Notes: generated from the letters alone by a model not told the origin. DNA of 64,000 nt from Leptolyngbya ohadii IS1 (GCF_002215035.1 NZ_NKFP01000006.1:1748530-1812529), one strand, 5' to 3'; positions 36,026-45,323 are shown, counted from the first letter of the stretch. Numbers and translations: made by a program.

Positions 36026-38245
36026 CTAGGCAAAGGCAAAATTGCTGGCATCCAGCGGTGCAGTAATGCCCTGAAGCAGCGCCAGATCTGTATTGAATGC
36101 GGAGAGCAACAGTCCACCCTCAGTTTGGGTTTGGCTCACGCCTGCGAAATCAATGCCCAGTCGCGCAATTCCAATCACGTCCTTGCCAATCTCAAAGTCC
36201 GTAATCGTATTGGCTCCGAGCGGCAGCACATCGTTGGCAATCCAGAACTGGTCTGCACCTGCGCCGCCTGTAATCAGGTTATCCCCCTCACCCACGCCAA
36301 CATAGAACTGGTCATCGCCCTCACCGCCGAGGAGACGATCGTTACGACCCACATTGAACAAATCGTTCCCCGCATCTCCCGCAATCGTGTTGCCCCCGCG
36401 ACTTTCGTTGGAGGTGAGTCGATCGTTTCCTTCGCCGCCTGAAACAATATCGTTGCGACCCACCGTAACGCTATCATCACCTTCTCCAGCAAAAATTTGA
36501 TTGCCGCCCGAAACGCTGGAGCGAGTGTCGATCGTATCATCTCCACCCAGGGCATAGACCGTATCGCCGTTGCCATCAAAATCCGCTAGCTCTTCCGGCA
36601 CAATCACATCACTGCCGCTGGTTCCCACCACGAGTACTCCCGTCAGATACTCAAAGGTTTCACCCGGCAATCCAGGCGTACTGGCAGGGGCAACTCGCAC
36701 CTGGGATGCCTGCTCATAGTCGTAGCCCAGAGCAATCAGCGTTGGTTCACTGTATGCCGTCCCCAGTAAAGCAACGCCGTAGGGTGCGTCGTCGGTGGGT
36801 GTGGCTGTTCCGTTCGACAGGTAGCCTGCGGGCAAAATAATGCTGGGATAGCCTGCTCGCGCCCCAATATTGGCTCCCCGCGTACCGGAAAACAGCACAG
36901 CATCCAATTCGTTCTCGCTCAGGTAGGCATCGAGCGCATCTTTAGTTAACCGCAGATCGTTGGCTCTGGCAGCAAGATAGGCGATCGTATCGGCAGACCC
37001 CGGACTGATATCCTTGGATTCCCCAGAAAGCGCTCTGGCTTGCCCGTACTTCAGTGCGACTTCAGGATTTGCCGCATTAAAAGCAATCACATCCGACAGC
37101 GTTTTCACCGGAGCATCAGGACCGAGGCTGCTGAGGTAAGCATTCAGATCGCGTTTGAACTCGTAGTCCAGCACGGTCGTATTGGGGGCTGTTGCCAGTT
37201 CCCGCGCTGTCGGAATTTCCACATAAACGATCGTGGCTCCCTGAGACTCCAAAACCGCGATCGCCCGCTCGGTGATTGCCCGTTGTTCATCGGTCAGACC
37301 CTCCCAAAATACGGTTTTCGGGACGCCGATCCGCTTGCCCTCCAGTGCCCGATCGTCCAGGAATTGCGTGTAGTCCGTAAAAGCTTTACCTTCACTGGTG
37401 CTAGTGATGGGATCGTTCGGATCAACGCCTGTCAGCAATCCCAACAGAGCGGCTGCATCTGCAACGGTTTTGCCAAACGGTCCTGCGGTATCCTGGCTGG
37501 CGGCGATCGGAATAATGCCATCGCGACTGACCAAACCGACCGTTGGCTTAATTCCCACCACTGAGTTTTGATTTCCAGGGCTGAGAATCGATCCGTTCGT
37601 TTCACTGCCCACCGAGACGGGAACCAAACTGGCAGCAACGGCTGCGGCTGAACCCGCACTGGAACCCCCTGGAGAAAGGGCAGGTCTGCCGTCGGGAACC
37701 GTGGTAGAAAGCGTGGGATTGTAGGGATTGAAGGTATAGCCATTTAGGGAGCTATAGCCCGCAGGCATTCCGTTTGCCAGATAGTTTGCAAATTCGGTCA
37801 AACTGCCTTTGCCAATAATGACCGCTCCTGCCTCGCGCAAATTTGCAGTGATAAAGGCATCATCGGGCGGAGTCGAACCTTCCAGCGCCACTGAGCCTGC
37901 GGTTGTCGGTTGATCTGCCGTATCAATGTTGTCCTTTAGCAGCACGGGAATTCCATGCAGCGGACTTTTGATATTGCCCTGCCGCCGTTCCTCATCTAGC
38001 GTTTTGGCGATCGCCAGAGCATTCTCATTGAGTGCCAGAATCGTGTTTAGCGGCTGTGCCCCTTCGCCTAAGGGCGCATTAAAATCATAGGCATTGATGC
38101 GATCGAAATAAAGTTGCACCAATTCTTGGGAAGTTAGTGCGCCAAATTCTAAAGCCTGGTTGATTTCCGCAATCGATGCATCTAGCAGGTTAAAAGACTT
38201 TGGACTCGACAGGGGAATTACTTGAATCATGGTAGCTACACTCAT
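36026..38245 (-). CDS. Amidase fused to RTX calcium-binding repeats
   Basis: Two-part protein of ~739 residues. Residues ~20-520 are an amidase-signature hydrolase with the Ser-Ser-Lys triad: Lys in PVLLKDNIDTA, GGSSAGSAAAVAAS with both serines. Residues ~545-740 carry glycine/aspartate-rich nonapeptide RTX repeats (GGDDTIDT, AGEGDDSVTVG, GGEGNDRL, AGDAGNDLF, GGEGDDQFYVG, GGAGADQFWI), which bind Ca2+ and usually mark type I (TolC-dependent) secretion. No N-terminal signal peptide, consistent with that route. So an extracellular amidase is inferred. Substrate unknown. Start: ATG 38245, with GTG 38248 and ATG 38230 as alternatives. Confidence 0.9.
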   Translation of the reverse strand: MSVATMIQVIPLSSPKSFNLLDASIAEINQALEFGALTSQELVQLYFDRINAYDFNAPLGEGAQPLNTILALNENALAIAKTLDEERRQGNIKSPLHGIPVLLKDNIDTADQPTTAGSVALEGSTPPDDAFITANLREAGAVIIGKGSLTEFANYLANGMPAGYSSLNGYTFNPYNPTLSTTVPDGRPALSPGGSSAGSAAAVAASLVPVSVGSETNGSILSPGNQNSVVGIKPTVGLVSRDGIIPIAASQDTAGPFGKTVADAAALLGLLTGVDPNDPITSTSEGKAFTDYTQFLDDRALEGKRIGVPKTVFWEGLTDEQRAITERAIAVLESQGATIVYVEIPTARELATAPNTTVLDYEFKRDLNAYLSSLGPDAPVKTLSDVIAFNAANPEVALKYGQARALSGESKDISPGSADTIAYLAARANDLRLTKDALDAYLSENELDAVLFSGTRGANIGARAGYPSIILPAGYLSNGTATPTDDAPYGVALLGTAYSEPTLIALGYDYEQASQVRVAPASTPGLPGETFEYLTGVLVVGTSGSDVIVPEELADFDGNGDTVYALGGDDTIDTRSSVSGGNQIFAGEGDDSVTVGRNDIVSGGEGNDRLTSNESRGGNTIAGDAGNDLFNVGRNDRLLGGEGDDQFYVGVGEGDNLITGGAGADQFWIANDVLPLGANTITDFEIGKDVIGIARLGIDFAGVSQTQTEGGLLLSAFNTDLALLQGITAPLDASNFAFA

Positions 38246-38315
38246 CACATAAACGAACCTAAACGCTGCCCCGATCGCAACCTTAAAGGCAATTCAACCC
38301 TCCTACGGATTCCTG

Positions 38316-38540
38316 TTGAATAACCCAAAAAATTGCAGCAAAATGGGGCACTCCCAGGGAGTACCTATGCCTCTATGCACATTGCTCATGCTTTACCTAC
38401 GATCCCAGGAGCAAGATCCTATTACCGATCGTGAAAAAGCAGATGCAGTATTGTTTTATAGCTATTGGCTACACAAGATTATCGGCAATACACAACTGGA
38501 TCGGTATCTCAAACTACAAACCTTTCGGAATACGTCTTAG
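38316..38540 (+). CDS. Possible small hypothetical protein (74 aa)
   Basis: Open frame in the 506-nt gap between the amidase and the 126-aa gene. The likely ATG start is at 38343; 38316 is TTG. The product has a plausible helical segment (SQEQDPITDREKADAVLFYS) but no recognised family and no clear ribosome-binding site. It may be non-coding; the rest of the gap shows nothing else. Confidence 0.25.
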   Translation: MNNPKNCSKMGHSQGVPMPLCTLLMLYLRSQEQDPITDREKADAVLFYSYWLHKIIGNTQLDRYLKLQTFRNTS

Positions 38541-38754
38541 GAATGATTTCATCAAATTAAATATAGGTGACTGTGATAGGACTCTGGCTAATCAACTGAG
38601 CGATTAATTCAGGAATCCGTTACCAAACTCGTCTCACCTCATCGATCGCTTTTATCTAAGTTACTTCCAGCATTCGTTGTAGCAACAACAGAGAATAACC
38701 AATCCGATCGCCCTACCTCGCTATAATTTGAGTGCAGCCGTCAGGAAAAAATTG

Positions 38755-39135
38755 ATGCAAGCTTCCACTGAGCAACTGCTACAAACGATCGCCCAAATGC
38801 CTCAACCCGAACTAGAAACCTTTGTCGAGGAGGTCTTAAAACTCCGTGCCCAACGCCAAGCACCGAGTCTCTCTGCGGCAGAATCCGAACTGCTGCTCAA
38901 AATTAATCAGGGCATTCCTGCGAATCTCCAGCAGCGATTCAACGAACTTGTAGTTAAGCGGCAAACTCTCATGCTGACCGAGGCAGAACACGCAGAGCTG
39001 ATTCAACTGGGCGATCGAATTGAACAACTTGATTCAGAACGTATCGAATCCTTAGCAACATTAGCTAAACTGCGACAGCGATCGCTGAGGGAGATCATGC
39101 AAGATTTAGGAATTCAGCCGCCTGCCTGTGTCTAG
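38755..39135 (+). CDS. Helical hypothetical protein paired with HNH endonuclease
   Basis: A 126-residue, helix- and glutamine/glutamate-rich soluble protein (starts MQASTEQLLQTIAQMPQ; ends LREIMQDLGIQPP). No catalytic motif visible. AGGA precedes the ATG at 38755. Its last 8 nt overlap the GTG start of the HNH gene, so the two are translated together. This pairing of a small helical protein with a small HNH protein occurs in cyanobacteria; an antitoxin-like or partner role is speculation. Confidence 0.75.
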   Translation: MQASTEQLLQTIAQMPQPELETFVEEVLKLRAQRQAPSLSAAESELLLKINQGIPANLQQRFNELVVKRQTLMLTEAEHAELIQLGDRIEQLDSERIESLATLAKLRQRSLREIMQDLGIQPPACV

Positions 39136-39574
39136 CGATCGAGTCACTGCCCAACAGCGTCGCTTTGTCGTCGAACGAGCTAAAGGTTGCTGTGAATACT
39201 GCATGAGCCAGATGGAATTTGCTACGCAGGCTTTTTCGGTTGAACACATTTTGCCTCACACTAGAGGCGGCTCATCAGAGCCTGAGAATTTAGCCTTATC
39301 GTGCCAAGGCTGTAACAATCATAAATTCACTAAAACAGAAGGATTTGACCCGCTGACTCAGGAAACTGTTCCGCTCTTTCATCCGAGGGAGCAGCAATGG
39401 CGTGATCACTTTACTTGGAACGAAGACTATACGATCGTGATTGGCTTGACTCCAACGGGTCGGGCGACGGTGAACGAGTTATGTTTAAACCGCTCAAGCG
39501 TGGTCAACCTGCGGCGCGTTCTCTTTTCATGTGGTGAACATCCGCCCAGCGAGACGTTACCCGAAAGCAATTAG
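39128..39574 (+). CDS. HNH endonuclease
   Basis: A 148-residue single-domain HNH nuclease. The beta-beta-alpha metal fold is visible: two CxxC zinc pairs CCEYCMSQ (~22-27) and CQGCNNHKF (~57-65), the catalytic histidine region FSVEHILPHTRGG (~38-50), and NHKF supplying the asparagine/histidine. This is the McrA/group of stand-alone HNH proteins, with no intein or homing intron context. It starts with GTG 39128, overlapping the upstream gene by 8 nt. Role in defence or repair cannot be told. Confidence 0.85.
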   Translation: MSSDRVTAQQRRFVVERAKGCCEYCMSQMEFATQAFSVEHILPHTRGGSSEPENLALSCQGCNNHKFTKTEGFDPLTQETVPLFHPREQQWRDHFTWNEDYTIVIGLTPTGRATVNELCLNRSSVVNLRRVLFSCGEHPPSETLPESN

Positions 39575-39731
39575 TAAGTACGATTGTGCGACCAATCGGT
39601 AAAAACTCAAATAAACCAATCGATCGCCTGCTGACCTCTGAACAAACTGGGAAAGACTTTGATTGCTTTCGGCAGGAGTGTTCAATGGAAGCCAGTCAGA
39701 CGATCGATCGTTTAACGTTTTATTTAACCTT

Positions 39732-40187
39732 TTAGCGATCGCGATATCCGCCAACCGTAACGCAATCGTTATCTCGCACATCGGCAGTGTTGCGCGTTCC
39801 TTTAAAGCCAAAGTAGGCGGCGATCAGAGCAGTGACGGCGTGCAGCCAGATATCGTGACCGAAGATGGGAATTAGTCCAAAAGTGGTGTTAAGGACGGGG
39901 AAAAATCCCATGATGGTTAGCAATCCGTAGAAAATTGCCAAGCCTCGGCAGAAGGTTCTGGCGCTACCGTAGCGGGGATAAGAGAGCAGTCCCCAAACCC
40001 CAACCGCCAGATGCACAAGATTGTGTAGCACGTTGATTGGAAAGAGTCCCATCAAAAAGCCGTAGCCCGAATCAACCGCTAACTGAGGGGCTGTGCCCGG
40101 AGCGGCAACCATGCCAGGAATAAAGCCAAGAATTCCGACCAGAACGTAAACTACACCTGCAATTAAAGCGAAATACCGCGCTCCCAT
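39732..40187 (-). CDS. DUF4383 membrane protein
   Basis: A 151-residue, four-span membrane protein of the DUF4383 family: ARYFALIAGVVYVLVGILGF, GLFPINVLHNLVHLAVGVWGL with the family histidines, FYGLLTIMGFFPVL and DIWLHAVTALIAAYFGF. Function unknown; common in cyanobacteria and actinobacteria. The ATG at 40187 is chosen because AAGGAG lies six bases before it; an upstream GTG (40193) would cover part of the ribosome-binding site. Convergent with the HNH gene. Confidence 0.85.
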   Translation of the reverse strand: MGARYFALIAGVVYVLVGILGFIPGMVAAPGTAPQLAVDSGYGFLMGLFPINVLHNLVHLAVGVWGLLSYPRYGSARTFCRGLAIFYGLLTIMGFFPVLNTTFGLIPIFGHDIWLHAVTALIAAYFGFKGTRNTADVRDNDCVTVGGYRDR

Positions 40188-40428
40188 AAACACTCCTTTG
40201 CCTGGATAAAGTTTTGTCGGAAGGAGTGAGAGTGAACCAGAGGTTTGCCAGATGGACAGTGAGACTATTCCATGCGGGATGTAAAGGTCAAAAACTCTGA
40301 GCCTTTACCCCTCAACCATAAGTTCAGGCAAGAGTTTCAGCCCATCTATCAATAGGCGGAATTCCCCATAGGCAAAATGTTCAGGACGATCGCTCCAGCT
40401 CCGTTTTATCTCTTGTCGTATTTCTGAC

Positions 40429-40456
40429 TTGCCTATTTATTGAGTTTCTGTATAAT
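40429..40456 (+). promoter_or_regulatory. Sigma70-type promoter of the lipoprotein gene
   Basis: TTGCCT (40429-40434), 16-nt spacer, TATAAT (40451-40456), preceded by a TG. Start of transcription would be near 40463, leaving a ~118-nt leader. The remaining part of the 393-nt gap (40188-40580) shows no gene. Confidence 0.6.
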
Positions 40457-40580
40457 AAGCCTCAACTCTGTGGTGCTAAAAAGCAGTAACGCCCGGCAGC
40501 ACTGGCAGCAAGGCGGCATTCAACGATCGCCCAATCGTCATTTGTACAGATTCTTCCTATTCGCATTTCTTGAGAACACA

Positions 40581-41075
40581 ATGAAGAGCTTTCCATTCAA
40601 GATTGGCTATAAAAAAATCTTCTTATTTGGATTCGCGGCTGTGGCGATCGCAGGCTGTAGACCGGAACTTCCTTTTTTTGGTTCTACGGACGATCCGGCA
40701 ACCGATCCGGCTGCTGATCAAGCGACTGCACCTGTGGATGCGGCGGGAAATCCTGCTCCGGCTGCGGCTCCGGCTCCAGGGCAAACCAGTCCTGATGCGG
40801 CTCAGTCCGTCCGCTGTGATACGCCAAACTACTTTGCAGATATTGCGATCGAGAATGGACAGCCCGTCATGACATTTGTTCAGAAACCCGAAACCGCTAG
40901 CCTAACCAAGGCTCCTGCAAAGCGCACAGACAATCCGGATGGCAGCATCACCTTTGCAGCGGGGGGCGAGGCGACTTTCTATAGCAGATTTTTCCCGAAT
41001 CAGTCCTGCTTCCTCCAAACAGTTGCCAGCAACGGCGCAGTGGGATTTGAGGAGAACGGGCAGATTAGGAGGTAA
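40581..41075 (+). CDS. Putative lipoprotein (164 aa)
   Basis: Signal peptide KIFLFGFAAVAI followed by the lipobox AIAGC; cleavage leaves a lipid-modified cysteine ~residue 24. A Pro/Ala/Asp-rich linker (~32-70) leads to a ~95-residue domain (VRCDTPNYFADIAIENGQPV ... GGEATFYSRFFPNQSCFL) with two cysteines that could form a disulfide. I do not recognise the domain. It is probably anchored in the outer or plasma membrane. Start ATG 40581 rather than the longer frame to 40440, since only the former gives a signal peptide. Confidence 0.75.
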   Translation: MKSFPFKIGYKKIFLFGFAAVAIAGCRPELPFFGSTDDPATDPAADQATAPVDAAGNPAPAAAPAPGQTSPDAAQSVRCDTPNYFADIAIENGQPVMTFVQKPETASLTKAPAKRTDNPDGSITFAAGGEATFYSRFFPNQSCFLQTVASNGAVGFEENGQIRR

Positions 41076-41157
41076 GTTCCCAATCAAACAATAACGCTGG
41101 AGGCGTTTCTGAAGTTACCGGAAACTAAGCCTGCCAGCGAATTTATTGATGGACAAA

Positions 41158-42597
41158 TTATTCGATTAATTCACCGATATTAAAGTCAATTCTGACCCAT
41201 CCCGCTAGCTGACGCAGATTTTGCAGAATCAGCAGGGGAATCTGCCAGTGGTGCACCATGAGAAACGGCAGAGGGTCGTGGACGCGAAACAGGGCATCCG
41301 TGCCGCGAGTAATATTGCTGAACCAGGTTTGAAACTGTTTGAGCGATCGCACCTCATTTAGTCGCCAGAGTTCGTGATAGAGCCAGTAGGTTGGCTTAGC
41401 ACTGGGGAGGGGCAATAGCGGCTCGGCAGGGGGTTCGGGATTGAGGTAGGCATCGGCTACACCGAGATGGTTGTAGAACGTGGTGACTGCCGTATGGGTA
41501 CGGGGATTACATTCGATCGGGTAAACGGTGCCATCCTCGGTTTGGATCACGTCGAAGGAAGCCTGTCCGTAGCCGTCGAGGTCTGCCAGGAAACGGGTAA
41601 TCCAGTCGCTTATTTCGGGCTTATCAAGATGCTCGTAGTTCACCTGAAACGCTGAGGAATCACAGCAGCAGTAGAGAGTCGATTTGCCATTTCTCACGGT
41701 ACTGTGGGTACAGTATTCCTGACCGCGAATAAACTCCTGCATAATCCAGGGCTTGTCCTCACTCATCGGCAGACTGTTCACAAACTCAGCGGTTTCCTCT
41801 GGGGTGGCGCAGGGTAACTTTGTCAGGTCTAACCGACGCACTGCATCGTACTGAATGCTTTTGAGAATATAGGGATTCTTTTCCTGGGAAAAATCGAAGT
41901 TTAAGACCTGATCTGGTGACGTAATTTTGAACGATTTAGGAATAGACAATCCCAACGATCGCGCCCTTTCCGCAAAGGCAAATTTATCGTCCAGCATTCG
42001 GATGGTTTCCGCATCAAAGTGACAGACCTCGCAGTAGCCGTCGAGTGGATGTTGTGTCACTCCAGCCGGGTACGTCACCGCAAACATTGCTACCGGAATA
42101 AACAAATCAACTTTCTCTCGTTCCACGATCGATCGCAGCGTTTCACAATATTTTTCCCAGCCCTTAGCCGGATCGGGAACGGTATAAAATCCTGCGATCG
42201 CATTTGAGAAACGATTTCCACTCAGCCAGAAGCGATCGAGGTCAATAATAATAGCTCGGTGCCCTGCCGCCTGAAACGATCGGGCAAGTTGCAGCGTTTT
42301 GGTCATTCGCGCTCCGGCAATCATCACCGTTTTGGGAGATTCAGCAATCACAGGAGCTTTCCAAAAAGGACGGCTGATCCAGCTCCAGATTAGCGACAGG
42401 ATAACGACCGAGAGAGTGAAGGGAAAGACGATCGCCAACAGAGCCAGCGTTCCCAGGTTTTGAAACAGCGCAACAATCTTTTTGTTGAGGTTTTGTTCGT
42501 TGAGGTTTTGCGATGATGCTGTTTCCGGACTAGATGGAGAGTTTACCGCAGGAATCGACTGGGGTTGATCATTTTGCGTCAGTGGCTCTGTTTTCAT
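41158..42597 (-). CDS. MysC-like ATP-grasp ligase
   Basis: A 479-residue ATP-grasp enzyme with a membrane-anchor segment near the N-terminus (~48-75, LALLAIVFPFTLSVVILSLIW). The core shows KTVMIAGARMTKTLQLARSF, the ATP-grasp lysine region YILKSIQYDAVRRLDLTKLP and the metal-binding end VYPIECNPRTHTA. These blocks resemble what I recall of cyanobacterial MysC, which joins glycine to 4-deoxygadusol to make mycosporine-glycine, a UV sunscreen. The sequence shows the ATP-grasp fold; the MysC assignment is from memory. mysA and mysB are not present in the window, so the role is uncertain. Confidence 0.7.
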   Translation of the reverse strand: MKTEPLTQNDQPQSIPAVNSPSSPETASSQNLNEQNLNKKIVALFQNLGTLALLAIVFPFTLSVVILSLIWSWISRPFWKAPVIAESPKTVMIAGARMTKTLQLARSFQAAGHRAIIIDLDRFWLSGNRFSNAIAGFYTVPDPAKGWEKYCETLRSIVEREKVDLFIPVAMFAVTYPAGVTQHPLDGYCEVCHFDAETIRMLDDKFAFAERARSLGLSIPKSFKITSPDQVLNFDFSQEKNPYILKSIQYDAVRRLDLTKLPCATPEETAEFVNSLPMSEDKPWIMQEFIRGQEYCTHSTVRNGKSTLYCCCDSSAFQVNYEHLDKPEISDWITRFLADLDGYGQASFDVIQTEDGTVYPIECNPRTHTAVTTFYNHLGVADAYLNPEPPAEPLLPLPSAKPTYWLYHELWRLNEVRSLKQFQTWFSNITRGTDALFRVHDPLPFLMVHHWQIPLLILQNLRQLAGWVRIDFNIGELIE

Positions 42598-42949
42598 CGA
42601 TTGCGTTTTAAGGAAAGTTAACGCTTGCAGGAATGGCGTCGGAAATTGAATGAGATATCCGCCCGAAGCCGCGCAAACTGAGAGTAGCGTAATCAGTCTT
42701 TACATAGAGGGGAACCTGTCAAAAGAGGTAGAGGCTTCATTTCTCAGGGTAGAGAAACAGATTCTTAACCAAAACTAAATAAAGCAGCAAATATTGTGCT
42801 AGCCCATTTTTTCCCGTGAAGAACAATCAAAAAATGATGCGATCGATCATCAGATAAACGATCGGGCTATAAATATTCTGGCAAGTTAGAAAGAATCGTC
42901 AGGGGATCGTCAGTGAATGCTTATCAAGTTCAAATCACAGGCGGATAAT

Positions 42950-43082
42950 TTATGCACTGCTGCACTGCTGCCCCATTTTCTGTCGCGGGAAAACGGCACG
43001 ATCGTCAATGTGTTTTCGATCGGCGGACTCGATCCTATCTTCTACCAGGTTCCCTATACCACCAGTAAACAAGCCCTTGCGG
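42950..43082 (+). pseudogene. Fragment of a short-chain dehydrogenase gene
   Basis: About 45 codons read as the middle of an SDR: AALLPHFLSRENGTIVNVFSIGG followed by the catalytic YTTSK (Y-x3-K) and QALAV. The cofactor-binding N-terminus and the substrate-binding C-terminus are both missing. The frame breaks off at a C/G palindromic repeat (43093-43120). A dead remnant. The remaining part of the 42598-43125 gap has no other feature. Confidence 0.65.
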
Positions 43083-43092
43083 TCCAAAAAAA

Positions 43093-43120
43093 TTCCCCCC
43101 GAATGGGGGGTTAGGGGGGC
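43093..43120. repeat. Dispersed CCCCCC/GGGGGG-TTAGGGGGGC palindrome, copy 2
   Basis: TTCCCCCC-GAAT-GGGGGG followed by TTAGGGGGGC; same design as 16894-16925. It sits exactly at the broken end of the SDR fragment and just after the RemA-like gene's stop codon. Confidence 0.75.
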
Positions 43121-43125
43121 AAAAC

Positions 43126-43482
43126 CTACGCTTCTAGCACACGCTGAATCCGACGCTCAAGCTGATCGAGATCCAGTCCACCTTCATCGCGGCTAATCCG
43201 GCGTACCGTAGAATTCACCTTCGAGAGATCCTGCAACAGGTCAGTTAGAATCTCCTGCTGCTGACGAGACTGGATCACCTCACGCGGCTCCTGTACCAGA
43301 TCGCGCACGATCGTATCCTCAGCACGGGAAGCCACAATCGGGTCAGGCTGTCCTTCCAGATATACAAACGTCCGCCGACCTGGACCCCGCTCCTCTTCTA
43401 CGGGCAACAGCGATGTCACCTGATCCGATCGCACATATTTACCAAAGCCCAAATGCACTAACACCGACGACTGAATCTTCAT
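43126..43482 (-). CDS. RemA/DUF370-like protein
   Basis: A 118-residue protein whose first ~65 residues (VLVHLGFGKYVRSDQVTSLLP, RRTFVYLEG) resemble RemA, the small DNA-binding regulator of biofilm genes in Bacillus, a family also present in cyanobacteria. The second half is a charged helical region (SRQQQEILTDLLQDLSK ... LERRIQRVLEA) absent from Bacillus RemA. Family assignment is by pattern and tentative. Confidence 0.6.
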   Translation of the reverse strand: MKIQSSVLVHLGFGKYVRSDQVTSLLPVEEERGPGRRTFVYLEGQPDPIVASRAEDTIVRDLVQEPREVIQSRQQQEILTDLLQDLSKVNSTVRRISRDEGGLDLDQLERRIQRVLEA

Positions 43483-43613
43483 ACTGCTTCTAATCTCTGC
43501 TACCTCTACTCTCTATGATAACGTTCTCCAGAATCGACGGAAATGAGAGCAGGAGCGGCTTTCACGCCATCCAAGGTAGTGATCTACACGCGATTTCAGA
43601 TAGCAAGGAAGAT

Positions 43614-45323
43614 TTAATTTGGAGCTGAAAATCGATCGATAAGACAGGCAGATTGAAACAGTAAAATACGTTCCGTTGACACCACTGCACACCGATTATT
43701 TCCCGATGAAGACTGACTGCCGCTAATGAGTTCTCCGATCGCTGAAAGATTGCCCTGCTGGACTCGATCGATCGCCTGGTAGACAGTATCTTGAAACGAA
43801 CTATGAATTAGCCAGTCCTGCATTAAATAACCTGGATTGAAGGCATTGCGATCGATCAGCAGAAAGTCAATTTGATGCTGGCGAATGAGCTGCGGAACCT
43901 CTGAACGATCTGCGAGATATTGTAAACGCACCAGATCGATCGTCCGTTCCTGAATTTCCTGGTAATACTTAGGATGATGAGCGAGGGCATATTCTCTGCC
44001 CGTCAAAGTCGATCGCCGAGCAAATGCCGGAATATTATTCGCTTCAGCAGACAGAGAGGCAATCAGGACTTGTTTCGGCTGAGTTTTCAGGTATTCGTAC
44101 AGCTCACCCTCCTGTCCCGTCACCCATCCCTGAAACTGAAGAAATAGCCCCGGAATCGCAGGCACAATGATCACGATCGCCCCAGCTACAGCCGCTACAC
44201 TTACCTTCAGCTTGACCTGCCAATTACGATTACTCTGCCTTCGCTGAAACCATTGCCAACCCGCATTTAGAAGAACGGTCAAAACAATCCCGGAGGCGTT
44301 CGACAAAACAAACCGCAGCGTATGGTAAGTATAGCGACTCGGAAAATGCAGCTTTAACAGCAGCAGATGCGCCAGCCCAAAGCAGACCAGCGAACTGATG
44401 AGGATTTGCCCCAAGATTTTGATTTCCGGTGAGATTAATTTCAGCAAGGAAAATCGCGAGCGACTGAGGAACGGCAGCGCAAATCCCGCCCAAATAATTG
44501 TCGGAAAAACAGGAATCCTCAGCCCACTTCCTCCCTGAAGCCAGAAAGCGATCGGACTCACGCTAAAATATTCGCTCCGTCCCCCCAGCCCGTACTCTGG
44601 CATCGATCGCATCTGTGCCGCTGTAATCGCACTCCCGAACTCTGAGGTTTTAAGCAAAAACGGCAGCAGGGTTAAAGTCCCGACCAATATGCCGCCTATC
44701 CAAACCCAATAATTAAAACGATCGCGGCTCCACTGGAACTGATAGTTCTTCCAATCCACCAGCCGCAGCGTGAGAATGCCTAACTGCACCAGGACCAACT
44801 GCGGAAAGAATAACCCCTGAAGGGCGATCGTGATTAGACAGGGAATGAACGAACGACAGAGCAGATAATACAAGAACGCCGCAAAAATCGGATAAACAAA
44901 AGCTCTCGCAGTCGCAGAACTCAAATCATCATTCAGCCAAAGCTGCTGATTCAAAATCAAACTGCTGAGGAATGCCTGAAGCGCAGAAGGAAAGATAATC
45001 AGTGCAGCCTGATAGAAATAGTAAGTCGCAACCAACGCCAACAGCAGCGGCAAAACTTTAGAGAACACGATCGGATCAACGCCCAGCCTCGCCACACCCT
45101 CATAAAGCGATCGATATCCCGCAGGCGCAACCGTCCGAAAATACCGCGCAATCCAATCCTGGGGAAATAGCCCCGCATCTACAAACTGCTGAAACCAAAC
45201 AACGTGCTGCCGCCCATCATCCTGAATTCGATAGGGCTGACCGAACGCAAACCCGATCGACCACCCCCCAAAATACATCGCCACCCCCAAACTTAACAGC
45301 AGCCCTATCCCCCGGCTCTTCAT
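43614..45323 (-). CDS. Large polytopic membrane protein (GT-C-like)
   Basis: A 569-residue protein from ATG 45323 with about ten membrane spans in the first ~420 residues and a soluble C-terminal ~150-residue part (KTQPKQVLIASLSAEANNIPAF, HQIDFLLIDRNAFNPGY). An aspartate-containing first loop (QPYRIQDDGRQHVVWFQ) and the overall layout resemble GT-C glycosyltransferases and related DUF families, but no diagnostic motif proves this. It lies downstream of the SDR gene on the same strand (57-nt gap with a pyrimidine-rich island). Confidence 0.65.
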   Translation of the reverse strand: MKSRGIGLLLSLGVAMYFGGWSIGFAFGQPYRIQDDGRQHVVWFQQFVDAGLFPQDWIARYFRTVAPAGYRSLYEGVARLGVDPIVFSKVLPLLLALVATYYFYQAALIIFPSALQAFLSSLILNQQLWLNDDLSSATARAFVYPIFAAFLYYLLCRSFIPCLITIALQGLFFPQLVLVQLGILTLRLVDWKNYQFQWSRDRFNYWVWIGGILVGTLTLLPFLLKTSEFGSAITAAQMRSMPEYGLGGRSEYFSVSPIAFWLQGGSGLRIPVFPTIIWAGFALPFLSRSRFSLLKLISPEIKILGQILISSLVCFGLAHLLLLKLHFPSRYTYHTLRFVLSNASGIVLTVLLNAGWQWFQRRQSNRNWQVKLKVSVAAVAGAIVIIVPAIPGLFLQFQGWVTGQEGELYEYLKTQPKQVLIASLSAEANNIPAFARRSTLTGREYALAHHPKYYQEIQERTIDLVRLQYLADRSEVPQLIRQHQIDFLLIDRNAFNPGYLMQDWLIHSSFQDTVYQAIDRVQQGNLSAIGELISGSQSSSGNNRCAVVSTERILLFQSACLIDRFSAPN

